A DNA stretch of 64,000 bases from positions 1 to 64,000 of the forward strand of contig NZ_CAJZAR010000001.1 of NCBI RefSeq assembly GCF_914484835.1. The letters run 5' to 3'. This DNA is from Paraburkholderia tropica (GTDB taxonomy: Bacteria; Pseudomonadota; Gammaproteobacteria; Burkholderiales; Burkholderiaceae). Numbering within the stretch: the first letter of the stretch is position 1; every line of letters starts with the position of its first letter. The notes under the pieces are model-generated. The model ran no database searches. It was not told the DNA's origin and saw only the letters and a program-made list of their open reading frames with translations. The translations under genes were made by a program, and so were the position numbers. Positions 38,361-51,303 of the stretch are shown in pieces.

Positions 38361-39161
38361 ATGGATTCATCCACACTCTCCCCCGCCGCGCCGACGGCAA
38401 CGGCAGCGCCGGTCAACGTACTGATCGCCCTGCCCACCTACGACAACTCGGTGCACCTCGACTTCGCCATGGCGCTCGCGCGCCTGATGGAGACGTTCAA
38501 GTCCACCGGCGTGCGCTTCGAGTACATCCACACGGCCTCGTCGCACATCATTCGCGCGCGCAATTTCTTCGCGAATTACTTTCTGAGCCACCCGGAGTTC
38601 ACGCACATCCTGTTTCTCGACACGGACATGGATTTCTCGCGCGACGCCATTCCGCGTCTGCTCGCGGGCAACAAGCCGGTTGCCGGGATCGCGTGCCCGT
38701 ATCGCTTCTTCGACCGCAACAAGACCATCACGGCGGACGACGTGGGCCTGTCGCTCGCCGAATGGCAGGAAAAGACCGTGGAGTACAACACCGCGATCCT
38801 CGCCGACGCTCAGGGCAACGGCTCGGTCGCGAACGGCTGGGCCGAGGTGAGCCATATCGGCACGGGCATTTTCCTCGTGCGCCGCGACGCGATCGACGCG
38901 ATTGCGCCGCTCACGCAGCTTTACCGGCCGCCCGCGCAATATGCGCCCTATCTGCCCGACGGCCGCTTTCACGCGTTCTTCGACACGGTCGGCGAGAAAG
39001 GCGTGTACCTATCCGAGGATCTGTCGTTCTGCCGGCGCGTGCGGGAGGCGGGCCTGTCGGTGTGGGCGCTCATCGACGAAAAGATCGTGCATCACGGCGC
39101 TTCGGCGATCTCGGGCACGTATCTGCGCTCGCTGGAGCGGCGCGGGCATATGGGGGTGTGA
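38361..39161 (+). CDS. Glycosyltransferase, GT-A-like
   Basis: 266 residues. VNVLIALPTYDNSVHLDFAMALARLM (start of a GT-A fold), then FTHILFLDTDMDF with the DxD-type metal motif (D87, D89) and a late YLSEDLSFCRRVREAGLSVWALIDEKIVHHG, as in family 2 and Anp1-like transferases. No membrane segment or signal. The acceptor is unknown; it is not adjacent to sugar-nucleotide genes. ATG 38361 has a weak ribosome site. Confidence 0.75.
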   Translation: MDSSTLSPAAPTATAAPVNVLIALPTYDNSVHLDFAMALARLMETFKSTGVRFEYIHTASSHIIRARNFFANYFLSHPEFTHILFLDTDMDFSRDAIPRLLAGNKPVAGIACPYRFFDRNKTITADDVGLSLAEWQEKTVEYNTAILADAQGNGSVANGWAEVSHIGTGIFLVRRDAIDAIAPLTQLYRPPAQYAPYLPDGRFHAFFDTVGEKGVYLSEDLSFCRRVREAGLSVWALIDEKIVHHGASAISGTYLRSLERRGHMGV

Positions 39162-39247
39162 GGCTCGGGGAAAGGAGAGAAGCGGCGCTGCGAGACAAAC
39201 CGGCGCCGACAGACAAATGGGCACCAAAAAACCGGCGCCGCAAAGCA

Positions 39248-39282
39248 AAAACCCCTGCAGCGGTTAAGCATGCAGGGGTTTT
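39248..39282. terminator. Bidirectional terminator (glycosyltransferase / tRNA-Ser)
   Basis: AAAACCCCTGCA and TGCAGGGGTTTT (39248-39259, 39271-39282) form a 12-bp stem with an 11-nt loop. On minus it lies 8 bp beyond the tRNA 3' end. Confidence 0.88.
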
Positions 39283-39289
39283 CAGAATT

Positions 39290-39380
<91 letters not shown>

Positions 39381-39528
39381 GGGGTACTGCTTTTTTACTG
39401 CCTCTCAGGTCTTGGTCGGCGACCAGAGAAGCGAAGATTATAGAACATATTTTGAATCCTGCAAGCCCTTTTACGAAAAAAGTTTCGAGGGCGCTGCAGG
39501 ACCCCGTTCATGTTCCGATCAAGCGCAA

Positions 39529-42275
<2,747 letters not shown>

Positions 42276-42595
42276 GACGTTTTCGCGATAATGTCGGCTA
42301 AGTGACGCGGCGGATAGCGCGGCGCGGTCTGCAGTTTGATCGCGCCCTGAATCCGCGCCGCCGCGCCAGCCCTGCATTATGACAGCCAGCGCCGACGCGC
42401 GAGACCCGGCCGGGCCGGGCGCACGGCCGCCGGTCCGCATCGGACAAGGCGAAGCACGAGACAGACACCGCGGCGGATTCGCCGGTTTGCGCGCACGACG
42501 CGTCAGCCGCCGCACGGCGCCGCGCGTTGAGAAGCCAGCACGCGCCGCCCGCCGGCCAGCAAAGACAACATACGACACAGAGGACACGCTTTCCC
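42276..42595. other. 320-bp divergent region (rarA / cytX)
   Basis: GC-rich, no gene and no recognisable riboswitch (no CTGAGA-type TPP motif). It is also the left boundary of the segment that separates rarA from lolA. Confidence 0.5.
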
Positions 42596-43915
42596 ATGAC
42601 TCAAGACTCGCAAGCCGGCGCCGACGCCGGCTCGACCTACGCACCCAACGTGCCCGTGCCCGACGCGCGCCGCCAGTTCCGTACCGGCGACGCCTTCGCG
42701 CTGTGGTTCTCGCTCGGCATCGGCCTGCTGGTCGCGCAGGCGGGCGCCCTGCTCGTGCCCGGCCTCTCGCTGCCGCACGCGCTGCTCGCCATCGGCATCG
42801 GCAGCGTGATCGGCGTCGTCCTGCTCGCGCTCGCGGGCGTGATCGGCACCGACACCGGCCTCGCGGCCATGTCCTCGCTGCGCCCGACGCTCGGGATTCG
42901 CGGCGCGTCGATTCCGGCCGTCATCAACATGGTGCAGCTCGTGGGCTGGGGCTCGTTCGAGATCATCGTGATGCGCGATTCCGCCGACGCGCTCGCCAAG
43001 CAGGCCTTCGGCCTCTCGATGCCGCTGGTCTGGACCGTGATCTTCGGCTTGCTGGCGACGCTGCTCGCGATCAGCGGCCCGCTCTCGTTCGTGCGCCGCT
43101 TCCTGCGCAGCTGGGGCATCTGGCTGCTGCTCGCAGGCGCGGCGTGGCTCACGTGGAGCCTGCTCGCGCGCCACGACATTCACGCGCTGATGCAGCGTCC
43201 CGGCACCGGCGACATGCCGTTCGGCAGCGCGATCGACCTCGTGGTGGCGATGCCGCTTTCGTGGCTGCCGCTGATCGCCGACTACACGCGCTTCGGCCGC
43301 AAGGCGGGCGAAACCTTCCGCGGCACGCTGTTCGGCTATGGCATCGCGAACCTCTGGTTCTACGCGCTCGGCGCGATCTACGGCCTCGCGGCGGGCGGCG
43401 GCGACGCGCTGCTGACCACGGCGCTCGCGCAGGCGGGCGGCGGTCTCGCGCTGCTGCTGGTGCTGATCGACGAAATCGACAACGCCTTCGCCGATATCCA
43501 CTCGGCGGCCGTCTCGACCGGCACGTTCTGGACGCGCGGCAGCGTGCCCTGGCTGTCGGCGGCGTTCGGCGCGATCTGCACGCTGATCGGCCTCGTGGTG
43601 CCGATGGCGAAGTACGAAAACTTCCTGCTGTTCATCGGCTCGGTGTTCGCGCCGCTGTTCGGCGTGGTGCTGGCCGATCACTTCATCGTGCGCCGCCGCC
43701 GCATCGACGCCGCCGCGCTCGCCGATCTCAGCGGCGCTTACGGTTATTCGGGCGGCTGGCACGTGAGCGCGTTCATCGCGTGGGCGCTCGGCATCGGCGC
43801 CTATCACGCGCTCAATCAGTGGCTGCCGAATCTGGGCGCGACGCTGCCCGCGCTGGTCGTCGGCGCGCTGTGCTATCTCGTGCTCGCGGGTCGCCGACGC
43901 GCGGCGTATGCCTGA
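42596..43915 (+). CDS. cytX: NCS1 permease, CytX-like (putative hydroxymethylpyrimidine transporter)
   Basis: 439 residues with about 12 hydrophobic helices. FRTGDAFALWFSLGIGLLVAQAGALLVPGL, GVIGTDTGLAAMSSLRPTLGIRG and QLVGWGSFEIIVMRDSAD match the CytX group of nucleobase:cation symporter-1 proteins, usually predicted to take up the thiamine precursor hydroxymethylpyrimidine. The assignment rests on similarity to that group, not on context, because no thiamine genes or TPP switch are nearby. Cytosine permease (CodB-like) is the alternative. It shares a bidirectional terminator with the convergent bioB. Confidence 0.78.
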   Translation: MTQDSQAGADAGSTYAPNVPVPDARRQFRTGDAFALWFSLGIGLLVAQAGALLVPGLSLPHALLAIGIGSVIGVVLLALAGVIGTDTGLAAMSSLRPTLGIRGASIPAVINMVQLVGWGSFEIIVMRDSADALAKQAFGLSMPLVWTVIFGLLATLLAISGPLSFVRRFLRSWGIWLLLAGAAWLTWSLLARHDIHALMQRPGTGDMPFGSAIDLVVAMPLSWLPLIADYTRFGRKAGETFRGTLFGYGIANLWFYALGAIYGLAAGGGDALLTTALAQAGGGLALLLVLIDEIDNAFADIHSAAVSTGTFWTRGSVPWLSAAFGAICTLIGLVVPMAKYENFLLFIGSVFAPLFGVVLADHFIVRRRRIDAAALADLSGAYGYSGGWHVSAFIAWALGIGAYHALNQWLPNLGATLPALVVGALCYLVLAGRRRAAYA

Positions 43916-43950
43916 CGCGCACGCACTAGCCATTTCAAGCGCCCAATAAA

Positions 43951-43983
43951 AAACGCCACGCTGATTGCCTCAGCGTGGCGTTT
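43951..43983. terminator. Bidirectional terminator (cytX / bioB)
   Basis: AAACGCCACGCTGA and TCAGCGTGGCGTTT (43951-43964, 43970-43983), perfect 14-bp stem, loop TTGCC. Confidence 0.92.
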
Positions 43984-44008
43984 GTGTTTTTAGCCCTTCA
44001 AAACAGGC

Positions 44009-45094
44009 TTATTCGCAATGGCCGCAGCCGCCGTGCGAATGATCATGACCATGCGCGTGACCATGATCGTCGGCGGGCAGATGCTGCGCGGCCTGCGCCG
44101 TGATGCCCAGACGCGAGAGCAGCTTGCGGTCGGCTTCCGCTTGCGGATTGCTCGTCGTCAGCAGTTGGTCGCCGTAGAAAATCGAGTTCGCGCCGGCCAT
44201 GAAGCACAGCGCCTGGAGCGCGTCGTCCATCTGCTCGCGGCCCGCCGAGAGACGCACCATCGCCGTCGGCATCGTGATGCGCGCGATCGCGATCGTGCGC
44301 ACGAATTCGAACGGATCGATCGGCTCGGTGCCTTCGAGCGGCGTGCCCGTCACCTGCACCAGATTGTTGATGGGCACCGACTCCGGATACGGTTCCATGT
44401 TCGCGAGCTGCGCGATCAGGCCCGCGCGTTCGCGGCGCGACTCGCCCATGCCGACGATGCCGCCGCAGCACACGTTGATGCCCGCGTCGCGCACGCGTTC
44501 GAGCGTCTCCAGACGGTCCTCGTAGGTACGCGTCGAGATGATCTTGCCGTAGTACTCCGGCGAGGTGTCGAGGTTGTGGTTGTAGTAGTCGAGGCCCGCA
44601 TCGGCGAGCGCCTTCGCCTGGTGATCTTCGAGCATGCCGAGCGTCACGCAGGTTTCGAGACCCATCGCCTTCACGCCGCGGATCATGTCCTTGATCGGCT
44701 CAAGATGGCGGTCCTTCGGATTGCGCCACGCCGCGCCCATGCAGAAGCGCGTCGCGCCGTTCGACTTGGCCACGCGCGCGGCGTCGAGCACCGCGTCGAC
44801 GGCCATCAGTTTGCCGGCTTCGAGTTCGGTTTCGTAATGCGACGACTGCGGGCAGTACGCGCAATCTTCCTCGCAGCCGCCGGTCTTGATCGACAGCAGC
44901 GTGGAAAGCTGCACGGCGTTCGCGTCGAAATGCTCGCGATGCACTTGCTGCGCGCGGAACATCAGGTCGTTGAACGGCAGTTCGTAAAGCGCGGCGACGT
45001 CCGCGACCTTCCAGCGCGCGGCGGCTTCGGCGGCGGCGTGGGCGCTCGGCGCGGTGGCCTTGAGCGAGGTGATGTCGATGTGGGTTTGCGTCAT
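44009..45094 (-). CDS. bioB: Biotin synthase
   Basis: 361 residues, a radical SAM enzyme that inserts sulfur into dethiobiotin. The CxxxCxxC motif [10 protein letters not shown] and the following [30 protein letters not shown] and [31 protein letters not shown] segments are complete, including the Arg of the [2Fe-2S] site. The last ~24 residues are unusual: eight His and two Cys in an Asp/Gly-rich tail ([18 protein letters not shown]). Last gene of the bioA-bioF-bioD-bioB set on minus; 48 bp after bioD. Confidence 0.97.
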   Translation of the reverse strand: MTQTHIDITSLKATAPSAHAAAEAAARWKVADVAALYELPFNDLMFRAQQVHREHFDANAVQLSTLLSIKTGGCEEDCAYCPQSSHYETELEAGKLMAVDAVLDAARVAKSNGATRFCMGAAWRNPKDRHLEPIKDMIRGVKAMGLETCVTLGMLEDHQAKALADAGLDYYNHNLDTSPEYYGKIISTRTYEDRLETLERVRDAGINVCCGGIVGMGESRRERAGLIAQLANMEPYPESVPINNLVQVTGTPLEGTEPIDPFEFVRTIAIARITMPTAMVRLSAGREQMDDALQALCFMAGANSIFYGDQLLTTSNPQAEADRKLLSRLGITAQAAQHLPADDHGHAHGHDHSHGGCGHCE

Positions 45095-45142
45095 GGTGTC
45101 GGCGTCCTTGGTGACGTTTGACTGTTGTTGCGGGACACGCGC

Positions 45143-45886
45143 TTAGTGCGCCGATTGTGCGGATTGCGGCGCCAGCGCGGCGAGCCGTGCGAGCAGCGTG
45201 TCGATGTTCAGGTGTTCGGCGGCATCGTCGGCGCTCGCGCCGCGCATGTGCGGCACGACGCCCAGCAGCGGCGCGCCGAACTGGGCGGCGAGTCGCGTGC
45301 GCAATGCGTCGATGTTTTCTTCAGGGAACGTCATGTTCGGGTCGATGCGGTTGGCGACCCAGCCCGCGAGCTTGAGCCCGCGCGCGGCCACGGCCTCGGC
45401 GGTCAGCAGCGCGTGGCTGATGCAGCCGAGCCGCATGCCGACCACGAGCACCACCGGCAGATTCAGCGCGAGCGCGAGATCGGCGGTGTCCTGCTCGTCG
45501 GTGAGCGGCACGCGAAAGCCGCCCACGCCTTCGACCACGACCGCGTCGGCGCGCGTGCACGCCTCGCGATGGCTCTCGACGATGCGCGCCATATCGAGCG
45601 TCACGCCTTCGAGCGCGGCGGCGATATGCGGCGCGGCCGGTTCCTTGAGCAGGAAGGGCGTGCGGATTTCGGGCGGCAGCAGCACGCTCGCGGCGGCGTC
45701 GAGCTGATCGGCGTCTTCGTTGTGCCAGACGCCGTCGCGCTCATAAGCGCCCGCCGCGATCGGTTTGAGCGCCGTGGCGCGCAGGCCCGCGTGCGTGAGC
45801 CCGCGCAGGATCGCGGCGCTCACGAAGGTCTTGCCGATTTCGGTGTCGGTGCCGGTGACGAATAGCGAAAGTGTCGATGCGCTCAT
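45143..45886 (-). CDS. bioD: Dethiobiotin synthetase
   Basis: 247 residues from ATG 45886 ([21 protein letters not shown]). It closes the ureido ring of biotin using CO2 and ATP. P-loop [16 protein letters not shown] and [21 protein letters not shown] are as in the family. Its start overlaps the bioF stop by 4 nt (ATGA), so translation is coupled. A longer open frame upstream is the antisense-like reading of bioF and is not used. Confidence 0.95.
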   Translation of the reverse strand: MSASTLSLFVTGTDTEIGKTFVSAAILRGLTHAGLRATALKPIAAGAYERDGVWHNEDADQLDAAASVLLPPEIRTPFLLKEPAAPHIAAALEGVTLDMARIVESHREACTRADAVVVEGVGGFRVPLTDEQDTADLALALNLPVVLVVGMRLGCISHALLTAEAVAARGLKLAGWVANRIDPNMTFPEENIDALRTRLAAQFGAPLLGVVPHMRGASADDAAEHLNIDTLLARLAALAPQSAQSAH

Positions 45887-47079
45887 GCGTTTTTCTCCTG
45901 GGCCGCGCGGTTCGCCTGTTGCAGCGACCTGTTCAGACGATCGAGATCGGCGTCCGAATGCGCGGCGGACAGCGAAATGCGCAGGCGCGACGTGCCCTCG
46001 GGCACGGTCGGCGGACGGATCGCGGGGACCCAGAGGCCGTCGCGTTCGAGTTCGGCTTGCAGCGCGAGCGTGGCGTCGTTGGCGCCGATCACGAGCGGCT
46101 GCACAGCCGTCATCGAATCGACGGGCAGCCAGCAGGTTTGCTTGAGCATCGCGCGCGTGCGCCCGATCAGATGATTCAGATGCGCGCGGCGGGCGTCGCC
46201 CTCTTCCCCGCCGATGATGCGCAGGCTCGCGGACACCGCATGCGCGACCGACGGCGACGACGCCGTCGTGAAGATATACGGACGCGCGCGCTGCACGAGC
46301 CACTCGATCACGGTCGCGTGCGCGCAGACGAACGCGCCCGAGACGCCCGCGGCCTTGCCGAGCGTGCCGACCATCACGAGCTGCGGCGAGCGCAGCGCGG
46401 CTTCGGCGATCGCGCCGCGGCCTTGCGGCCCGAGCACGCCGAAACCGTGCGCGTCGTCGACCACGAGCCAGGCATCGTGCCGTTCCGCGAGTTCGACGAG
46501 GCGCGCGAGCGGCGCGACGTCGCCGTCCATGCTGAACACGGTGTCGCTGACGATCAGCTTCACGTTCGCGTCGGAGGCGTCGAGCATCGCGCTCAGCGCG
46601 TCGGTGTCGTTATGCGGATAGATCTGGATGTCGGCGCGCGAGAGACGCGCGCCGTCGATCAGCGAGGCGTGGTTCAGCGCATCGGAAAAGATCGTCGTGC
46701 CGCGGCCCGCGAGCGCGGTCAGCACGCCGAGATTCGCCATGTAGCCGGTGCTGAAGTACAGCGCGCGCGGCGCGTCGACGAAACCGCCCACGAACGCGGC
46801 GAGATCGTCTTCGAGTTGCGCGTGCGCGCGCGAGTGGCCGCCGAGCAGATGCGAGCCGCCGCTGCCCGCGCCGTAGCGCTGCGCGCCTTCGGCCAGCGCG
46901 GCAACGAGCTGCGGATGCGCGGCGAGGCCCAGATAGTCGTTGCTCGCGAAGCCGATGGTCTCGCGGCCGTCGACCGTCATGTGCGCGTCGCACGGCGTGT
47001 CGATGGTGCGGCGGCGGCGGCGCAGGCCGCGCGCGTCGAGTTCGCGCAGGCCTTGTTCGAGCGTGTCGAGAAGCGGCAT
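45883..47079 (-). CDS. bioF: 8-amino-7-oxononanoate synthase
   Basis: 398 residues from ATG 47079 ([18 protein letters not shown]). A PLP enzyme of the alpha-oxoamine synthase family that condenses pimeloyl thioester with alanine. [47 protein letters not shown] and the PLP-lysine motif [14 protein letters not shown] are intact. Its ATG overlaps the bioA stop codon by one base (TAATG). Confidence 0.96.
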   Translation of the reverse strand: MPLLDTLEQGLRELDARGLRRRRRTIDTPCDAHMTVDGRETIGFASNDYLGLAAHPQLVAALAEGAQRYGAGSGGSHLLGGHSRAHAQLEDDLAAFVGGFVDAPRALYFSTGYMANLGVLTALAGRGTTIFSDALNHASLIDGARLSRADIQIYPHNDTDALSAMLDASDANVKLIVSDTVFSMDGDVAPLARLVELAERHDAWLVVDDAHGFGVLGPQGRGAIAEAALRSPQLVMVGTLGKAAGVSGAFVCAHATVIEWLVQRARPYIFTTASSPSVAHAVSASLRIIGGEEGDARRAHLNHLIGRTRAMLKQTCWLPVDSMTAVQPLVIGANDATLALQAELERDGLWVPAIRPPTVPEGTSRLRISLSAAHSDADLDRLNRSLQQANRAAQEKNA

Positions 47080-48446
47080 TACAGGTCCTCCGCGACGGTC
47101 GCGTCGAAAGTTTCGCGCGTGCGTTCGGCGAGATGCGCCTGCGTCTGCGAGTCGAGAATGTACGGCGGCATCACGTAGACCGTCGTGCCGATCGGGCGCA
47201 GCAGCAGTTCGCGCTGCAATGCGTGCTCGAAGAAGCGGCGCGAGAACGTGCGCGCGCGCGCGGGATCGTCGAGCTTCACGTCGAACGCGAGGATCGTGCC
47301 GCACTGGCGCAGATCGCGCACGAGCGGATGCGCTTCGAGCGGCGCGAACGCTTCGCGCAGTTGCTGCGACTTTTGCGCGTTCGTCGCCAGCACGTGATCG
47401 CGCTCGAACAGGTCGAGCGTCGCGAGCGCGGCGCGGCACGCGAGCGGATTGCCCGTGTACGAATGCGAATGCAGGAAGCCGCGCGTGGTGTCGTCGTCGT
47501 AGAAGGCGGCGTAGATCTCGTCGCGCGAGAGCACGATCGAGAGCGGCAGATAACCGCCGCTGATGCCCTTCGAGAGCGTCAGCAGATCGGGCCAGATGCC
47601 CGCTTGCTCGCACGCGAAGAAGGTGCCGGTTCGGCCGCAGCCGACGGCGATTTCGTCGGCGATCAGATGCACTTCATAGCGGTCGCAAAGCGCGCGCAAG
47701 CCTTGCAGATAGAGCGGATCGTGCATCGCCATGCCGGCGGCGCACTGCACGAGCGGCTCGACGATCAGCGCGGCGATACGGCCTTCGCGTTCGGCGAACA
47801 GGCGCTCGACGTCGGCGAGCGCGCGGCGCGCGACATCGGCGGCGCTCTCGCCTTCCTGCGCCGTGCGCGCGTCCGGCGACGCCACCACGTGGGCGTGCGT
47901 CAGCAGCGGATCGTAAGCATCCCTGAAAAGTTTCACATCGGTCACGCCGAGCGCGCCGATGGTCTCGCCGTGATAGCTGTTGGCGAGGCAGACGAATTCG
48001 CGCTTGTCGATCGCGCCCCGGTTGCGCCACGCGTGAAAGCTCATCTTCAACGCGATCTCGACCGCCGACGCGCCATCGGAAGCGAAGAACGCATGCCCGA
48101 GCGTGCCGCCCGTGAGCGCGCTCAGGCGCTCGGCGAGTTCGACCGCCGGTTCGTGCGTGCAGCCCGCGAGCATCACGTGCTCGAGCGTATCGAGCTGCGC
48201 CTTGAGCGCGGCGTTGATGTCCGCGTTGGCGTGACCGAACAGGTTGACCCACCACGAACTGATGGCGTCGAGATAGCGGCGCCCTTCGTGGTCGTAGAGC
48301 CACGGGCCTTCGCCACGCGAGACGGCGACGAGCGGCAGGCGCTCGTGATGCTTCATCTGGGTGCACGGATGCCAGACGGCGCGCAGGCTGCGCGCGATCC
48401 ATTCATCGTTGGCAGTGCCTTGGGATGAGGGGTTTGCGGAATTCAA
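47079..48446 (-). CDS. bioA: Adenosylmethionine-8-amino-7-oxononanoate aminotransferase
   Basis: 455 residues. Transfers an amino group from S-adenosylmethionine to 7-keto-8-aminopelargonate. Typical motifs: [72 protein letters not shown] [13 protein letters not shown] and the PLP lysine in [16 protein letters not shown]. First gene of the biotin set; upstream region 48447-48620 should hold the promoter. Confidence 0.97.
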   Translation of the reverse strand: MNSANPSSQGTANDEWIARSLRAVWHPCTQMKHHERLPLVAVSRGEGPWLYDHEGRRYLDAISSWWVNLFGHANADINAALKAQLDTLEHVMLAGCTHEPAVELAERLSALTGGTLGHAFFASDGASAVEIALKMSFHAWRNRGAIDKREFVCLANSYHGETIGALGVTDVKLFRDAYDPLLTHAHVVASPDARTAQEGESAADVARRALADVERLFAEREGRIAALIVEPLVQCAAGMAMHDPLYLQGLRALCDRYEVHLIADEIAVGCGRTGTFFACEQAGIWPDLLTLSKGISGGYLPLSIVLSRDEIYAAFYDDDTTRGFLHSHSYTGNPLACRAALATLDLFERDHVLATNAQKSQQLREAFAPLEAHPLVRDLRQCGTILAFDVKLDDPARARTFSRRFFEHALQRELLLRPIGTTVYVMPPYILDSQTQAHLAERTRETFDATVAEDL

Positions 48447-48796
48447 GTACGGCTCCAGGTACGACAGCGGGACCGAGATTAGCGCGTTCGCCCGCGCAAT
48501 GCACTACCCCTCAAAACCCCGCCCAGCATGGCTTCGACCGGGGTACGGCGCGGTTCGCGACATCTGCGGCGGGTTCGTTTTAAAAGCCCGGAAATGACCG
48601 TAGATGACGACGGCAAAGTCATGCGCGCTTATGCAAAAAAATCCGGGGGCGCGTGAGCGCGAGCGCGCGCGTCGGCCATGCGGAAGCGGTATTTTTTAGG
48701 GCGAGATCAGAAAAGACCGGCAAAAAAACGGGCAGCCTCGCGGGCCGCCCGATCCGAACACACTGCAAAAATGGGGGAAACGCCTGAGCGCGTGGC
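48447..48796. other. 350-bp region upstream of bioA
   Basis: Should hold the bio operon promoter (minus strand) and, at its right, the terminator of the hydrolase gene (48722-48751). I see no operator I can name, and no gene. A run of GC alternation (GCGCGAGCGCGCGC) lies at about 48656-48669. Confidence 0.5.
48722..48751 (-). terminator. Terminator of the secreted hydrolase gene
   Basis: On minus: CGGGCGGCC-CGCGA-GGCTGCCCG (one mismatch), then seven T; about 46 bp after the stop. Confidence 0.8.
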
Positions 48797-50194
48797 TCAG
48801 CGGCTCGCGAGCGCGTGCGACGGCTCGGCGGCGTCGGCGACGGCATGCGCGTCGCCATTGCTGTCGTTCTGCGCCGTGGTGGCGGTGTCGTTCGCCCACA
48901 CCACGTTGCCGTTGACCGCGTAGAGGCGGCACGGATCGCTGCTGTGCTGCTGGCAGTTCGCGACGGCGACGGCCATCGGATTGTCGCCGCCTTCGGCCCA
49001 CGACCACGCGCCCGAATCGGACACCGCGAACGCGCGGCTCGGATACTGCTTGAGGAAATTGCGATAGCCGTCGCGGCCCGCCTGGTCGAGGAACGGCACC
49101 GCGCCCACCGCGTCGATCGACGCATAGCCGGTCGCCTGCGGCGCGGACGCCGTGGCCACACGGTACTGCACGGACGTGGGCATGCCCTGCTCGGCGAGGA
49201 AGGATTCGACCTTCGGCCACCAGACCTGCACGCCGTCGCGGTCGCCGACGAGGCGGTGCGCGTCGTTCTTGTATGCGCCGAAGTCGATCAGTTTCGCGCT
49301 CGCCACGCTGCCGTTCCCGCCCGCCTGCGCGGTGCGGAAAGCCGCGAACATCTTCGTGACGAGATCGGGCGACCACACGGAGTCGTTGTCGCCGTAGAGC
49401 CAGAGCGAGGCCACGCGGGCCTTGCCGCCGTAGTCGCCGAACGCCTGGGTCAGGTTGCCCTGCCAGCCGGTGCACGCATCCTGGCGCAGACCGCCCGAGA
49501 AGTTGATGAGCGCGCGCACGCCCTTCGCGGCTTCAGTGCCGTAGGCCATCGTGGCCAGGCCGCCGTGCGAGGTGCCGGCGACCACGATGTGGTTCGCGTC
49601 GACGAACGGCTGCTTCGACATGTAATCGACCGCCGTGGCGACGTCCGACGCCTGGCCCATGCCGTTGCTCGCGACGTCGCAGCCGTCCTGTTCGTAGGTG
49701 CCGCCCGAACCGGCGAAGCCGCGGCGGTTCGGCGCGACGACCACGTAGCCGCGGCGCACGAATTCGCGCGCGAACGACATCGGGTCGCTGCGCGCCTGCA
49801 AACGCGGATCGCCTTGAATCTTGCCGTGGTTGAACACCACCATCGGGAACGGGCCGGAGCCTTCCGGGCGATAGACGGTGGTTTCGAGCGTCACGCCAGG
49901 TTCGCCGTCGACGGGGATCTGGATGATCTGCGCGTTCATGTCGGCGTGGACGACGGGGAGATACGCGTCGTCGAGCGCGAGGCGCGCCACTTTGGCGTTG
50001 CCGAGCGGGCCGCCCGCATTCGCATGCTGACCGGACGTGGACGTGGAAGAAGGCGAAGCGGAAAGCGCGGGCGTGTTGTTCGGCACCGATGCCGCATCGG
50101 CCAGCGAGGCGGCGTGAGCGTTCGACAGCGCGACCGACAGCACGCACGCCGTGCCGGTCACTGCCCATCCGGTAAGAAGCTTCCTGAACGCCAT
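48797..50194 (-). CDS. Exported alpha/beta hydrolase (dienelactone-hydrolase-like) with C-terminal extra domain
   Basis: 465 residues from ATG 50194. Signal peptide at residues 1-28 (cleavage after AHA). A Ser/Thr/Pro/Asn-rich linker (about 34-64) leads to an alpha/beta hydrolase: nucleophile elbow GTSHGG (S209), Asp in LYGDNDSVWSP, His in FGAYKNDAHRLVG. The last ~100 residues form a separate part with YRNFLKQYPSRAFAVSDSGAWSW and two Cys (CQQHSSDPC), probably disulfide-linked in the periplasm. The N-terminal GTG at 50203 is an alternative, but the GGGCAGG site fits ATG 50194 better. The substrate is unknown; ester or peptide hydrolysis is possible. Confidence 0.8.
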   Translation of the reverse strand: MAFRKLLTGWAVTGTACVLSVALSNAHAASLADAASVPNNTPALSASPSSTSTSGQHANAGGPLGNAKVARLALDDAYLPVVHADMNAQIIQIPVDGEPGVTLETTVYRPEGSGPFPMVVFNHGKIQGDPRLQARSDPMSFAREFVRRGYVVVAPNRRGFAGSGGTYEQDGCDVASNGMGQASDVATAVDYMSKQPFVDANHIVVAGTSHGGLATMAYGTEAAKGVRALINFSGGLRQDACTGWQGNLTQAFGDYGGKARVASLWLYGDNDSVWSPDLVTKMFAAFRTAQAGGNGSVASAKLIDFGAYKNDAHRLVGDRDGVQVWWPKVESFLAEQGMPTSVQYRVATASAPQATGYASIDAVGAVPFLDQAGRDGYRNFLKQYPSRAFAVSDSGAWSWAEGGDNPMAVAVANCQQHSSDPCRLYAVNGNVVWANDTATTAQNDSNGDAHAVADAAEPSHALASR

Positions 50195-50426
50195 CTGCTG
50201 CACCTGCCCGCGAAATTCCCGCTGTCAATCTGACTACCCGAGCGACTCACCCGCGACCTGCCCGCTTTCGCGGGACACAACAGGACACCGCTGCGCGTGG
50301 CCGGAGCCAAAGCGCGTTTGTGACCCATCGCGGGGAAGAAAACCGATCGGAAAACCTGTGCGGCACCGTTCTGTCATCGACCAGACCCGCCGCCAGCGCT
50401 CGCCCGGGATGCCACTGCGATGCGTC

Positions 50427-50442
50427 GAAAAAGTGCTTTTTC
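50427..50442. promoter_or_regulatory. Perfect 16-bp palindrome
   Basis: GAAAAAG and CTTTTTC flank TG; no T run follows, so it is more likely an operator or hairpin than a terminator. Confidence 0.4.
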
Positions 50443-50485
50443 AACATTCGCTTACGTGGCGGACGAACACCGTGATTGCATCCTC

Positions 50486-50507
50486 GCACGACAAATATTT
50501 GTTGTGC
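50486..50507. promoter_or_regulatory. Near-perfect 22-bp palindrome, candidate operator
   Basis: Arms GCACGACAAAT and ATTTGTTGTGC are inverted repeats with one mismatched pair. AT-rich centre (ACAAATATTTGT), typical of a dimeric regulator site. Confidence 0.5.
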
Positions 50508-50745
50508 AATTCAGTAGTAACCCGGCATAAGGCATGCCAGCGGCGCGCAGCCCTTGCTGCACGGCGTCTGCGGGAATTTCGGCCGATTTGCGGGGAGAGG
50601 GAATAAAAACATTTCGGGAAATTTCGCGTCGCGCGGCGCCAACAATCGCGCCGCTTTCACGTAAGTGCCTGTTTGCAAACGCGATATTTCGGGTGTTATG
50701 GCGCCATCTTGTCGATGGGCGCGATCGGCAGATGTTCAGCGCAGG

Positions 50746-51198
50746 TCACGCATCGGAAACGTCGCCGTCGACATAGCGCCAGCGGCCGTCCTCGCCGCGC
50801 GTGAAGCGGCTCAGTTCATGCAGACGATAGGCGCGTCCGCCGCTTTTGTAGCGCGCGACGAATTCGACGCGCGCGTGCGTCTCGTCGATCGGCTCGTGGC
50901 GCTTGACCGAAAGGCCGAGCCAGCGCGGTGCGCCGGGCGCATCGGCGTCGGCGTCGAGATCGGCGGGACAGGTCGCCGGATCCCAGCTCGCGCGCAGATA
51001 CGCGGAGTCGCCGAGCACATAGGCCGTGTAGCGCGAGCGCATCAGTTCGAGCGCCGTGGCGGGCAACTCGCCGCCGTCGATGAAGCGGCCGCAGCAGGCC
51101 GCGTAGCGCGGCGGCTTCGCGCCCGCCTTGAGGTTCGGCGCGGCGCCGCCGCAAGGACAGTCGAGCGGACGCGCGGCGCGCGGGGAATCAGCGGTCAT
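50746..51198 (-). CDS. YchJ-like SEC-C motif protein (UPF0225)
   Basis: 150 residues. N-terminal zinc-type CPCGG (residues 14-18 in the numbering from MTADSPRAARPLD) and ACCGRFIDGGELPATALELMRSRYTAYVLGDSAYL, then LHELSRFTRGEDGRWRYVDGD: the layout of the YchJ family. Function unknown; the Cys motif suggests metal binding. ATG 51198 is preceded by only a weak ribosome site. It follows the SDR gene on the same strand after a terminator. Confidence 0.85.
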   Translation of the reverse strand: MTADSPRAARPLDCPCGGAAPNLKAGAKPPRYAACCGRFIDGGELPATALELMRSRYTAYVLGDSAYLRASWDPATCPADLDADADAPGAPRWLGLSVKRHEPIDETHARVEFVARYKSGGRAYRLHELSRFTRGEDGRWRYVDGDVSDA

Positions 51199-51228
51199 CG
51201 GGAAAATCCGTGGACAAAGACAAGAGCA

Positions 51229-51262
51229 AAAAACAAAAGCCGCTTCGCGCGAGCAAAGCGGC
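51229..51262 (-). terminator. Terminator of the SDR gene
   Basis: On minus: GCCGCTT-10 nt-AAGCGGC, then TTTTGTTTTTT. Confidence 0.82.
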
Positions 51263-51303
51263 CTTTCGCATTTTTACCTGAACGGCACGCCGTTCACCAG
51301 CGC

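Larger units (their letters stand above)
50195..50745. other. 551-bp intergenic region with two palindromes
   Basis: No gene recognised. Two dyads occur: GAAAAAG-TG-CTTTTTC at 50427-50442 and GCACGACAAAT/ATTTGTTGTGC at 50486-50507. They lie about 230-310 bp upstream of the hydrolase gene. Confidence 0.6.

Noticed and set aside
42276..42595. TPP riboswitch in front of the cytX-like permease
   Set aside because: Such switches need CTGAGA and related conserved elements. I find none in this region.
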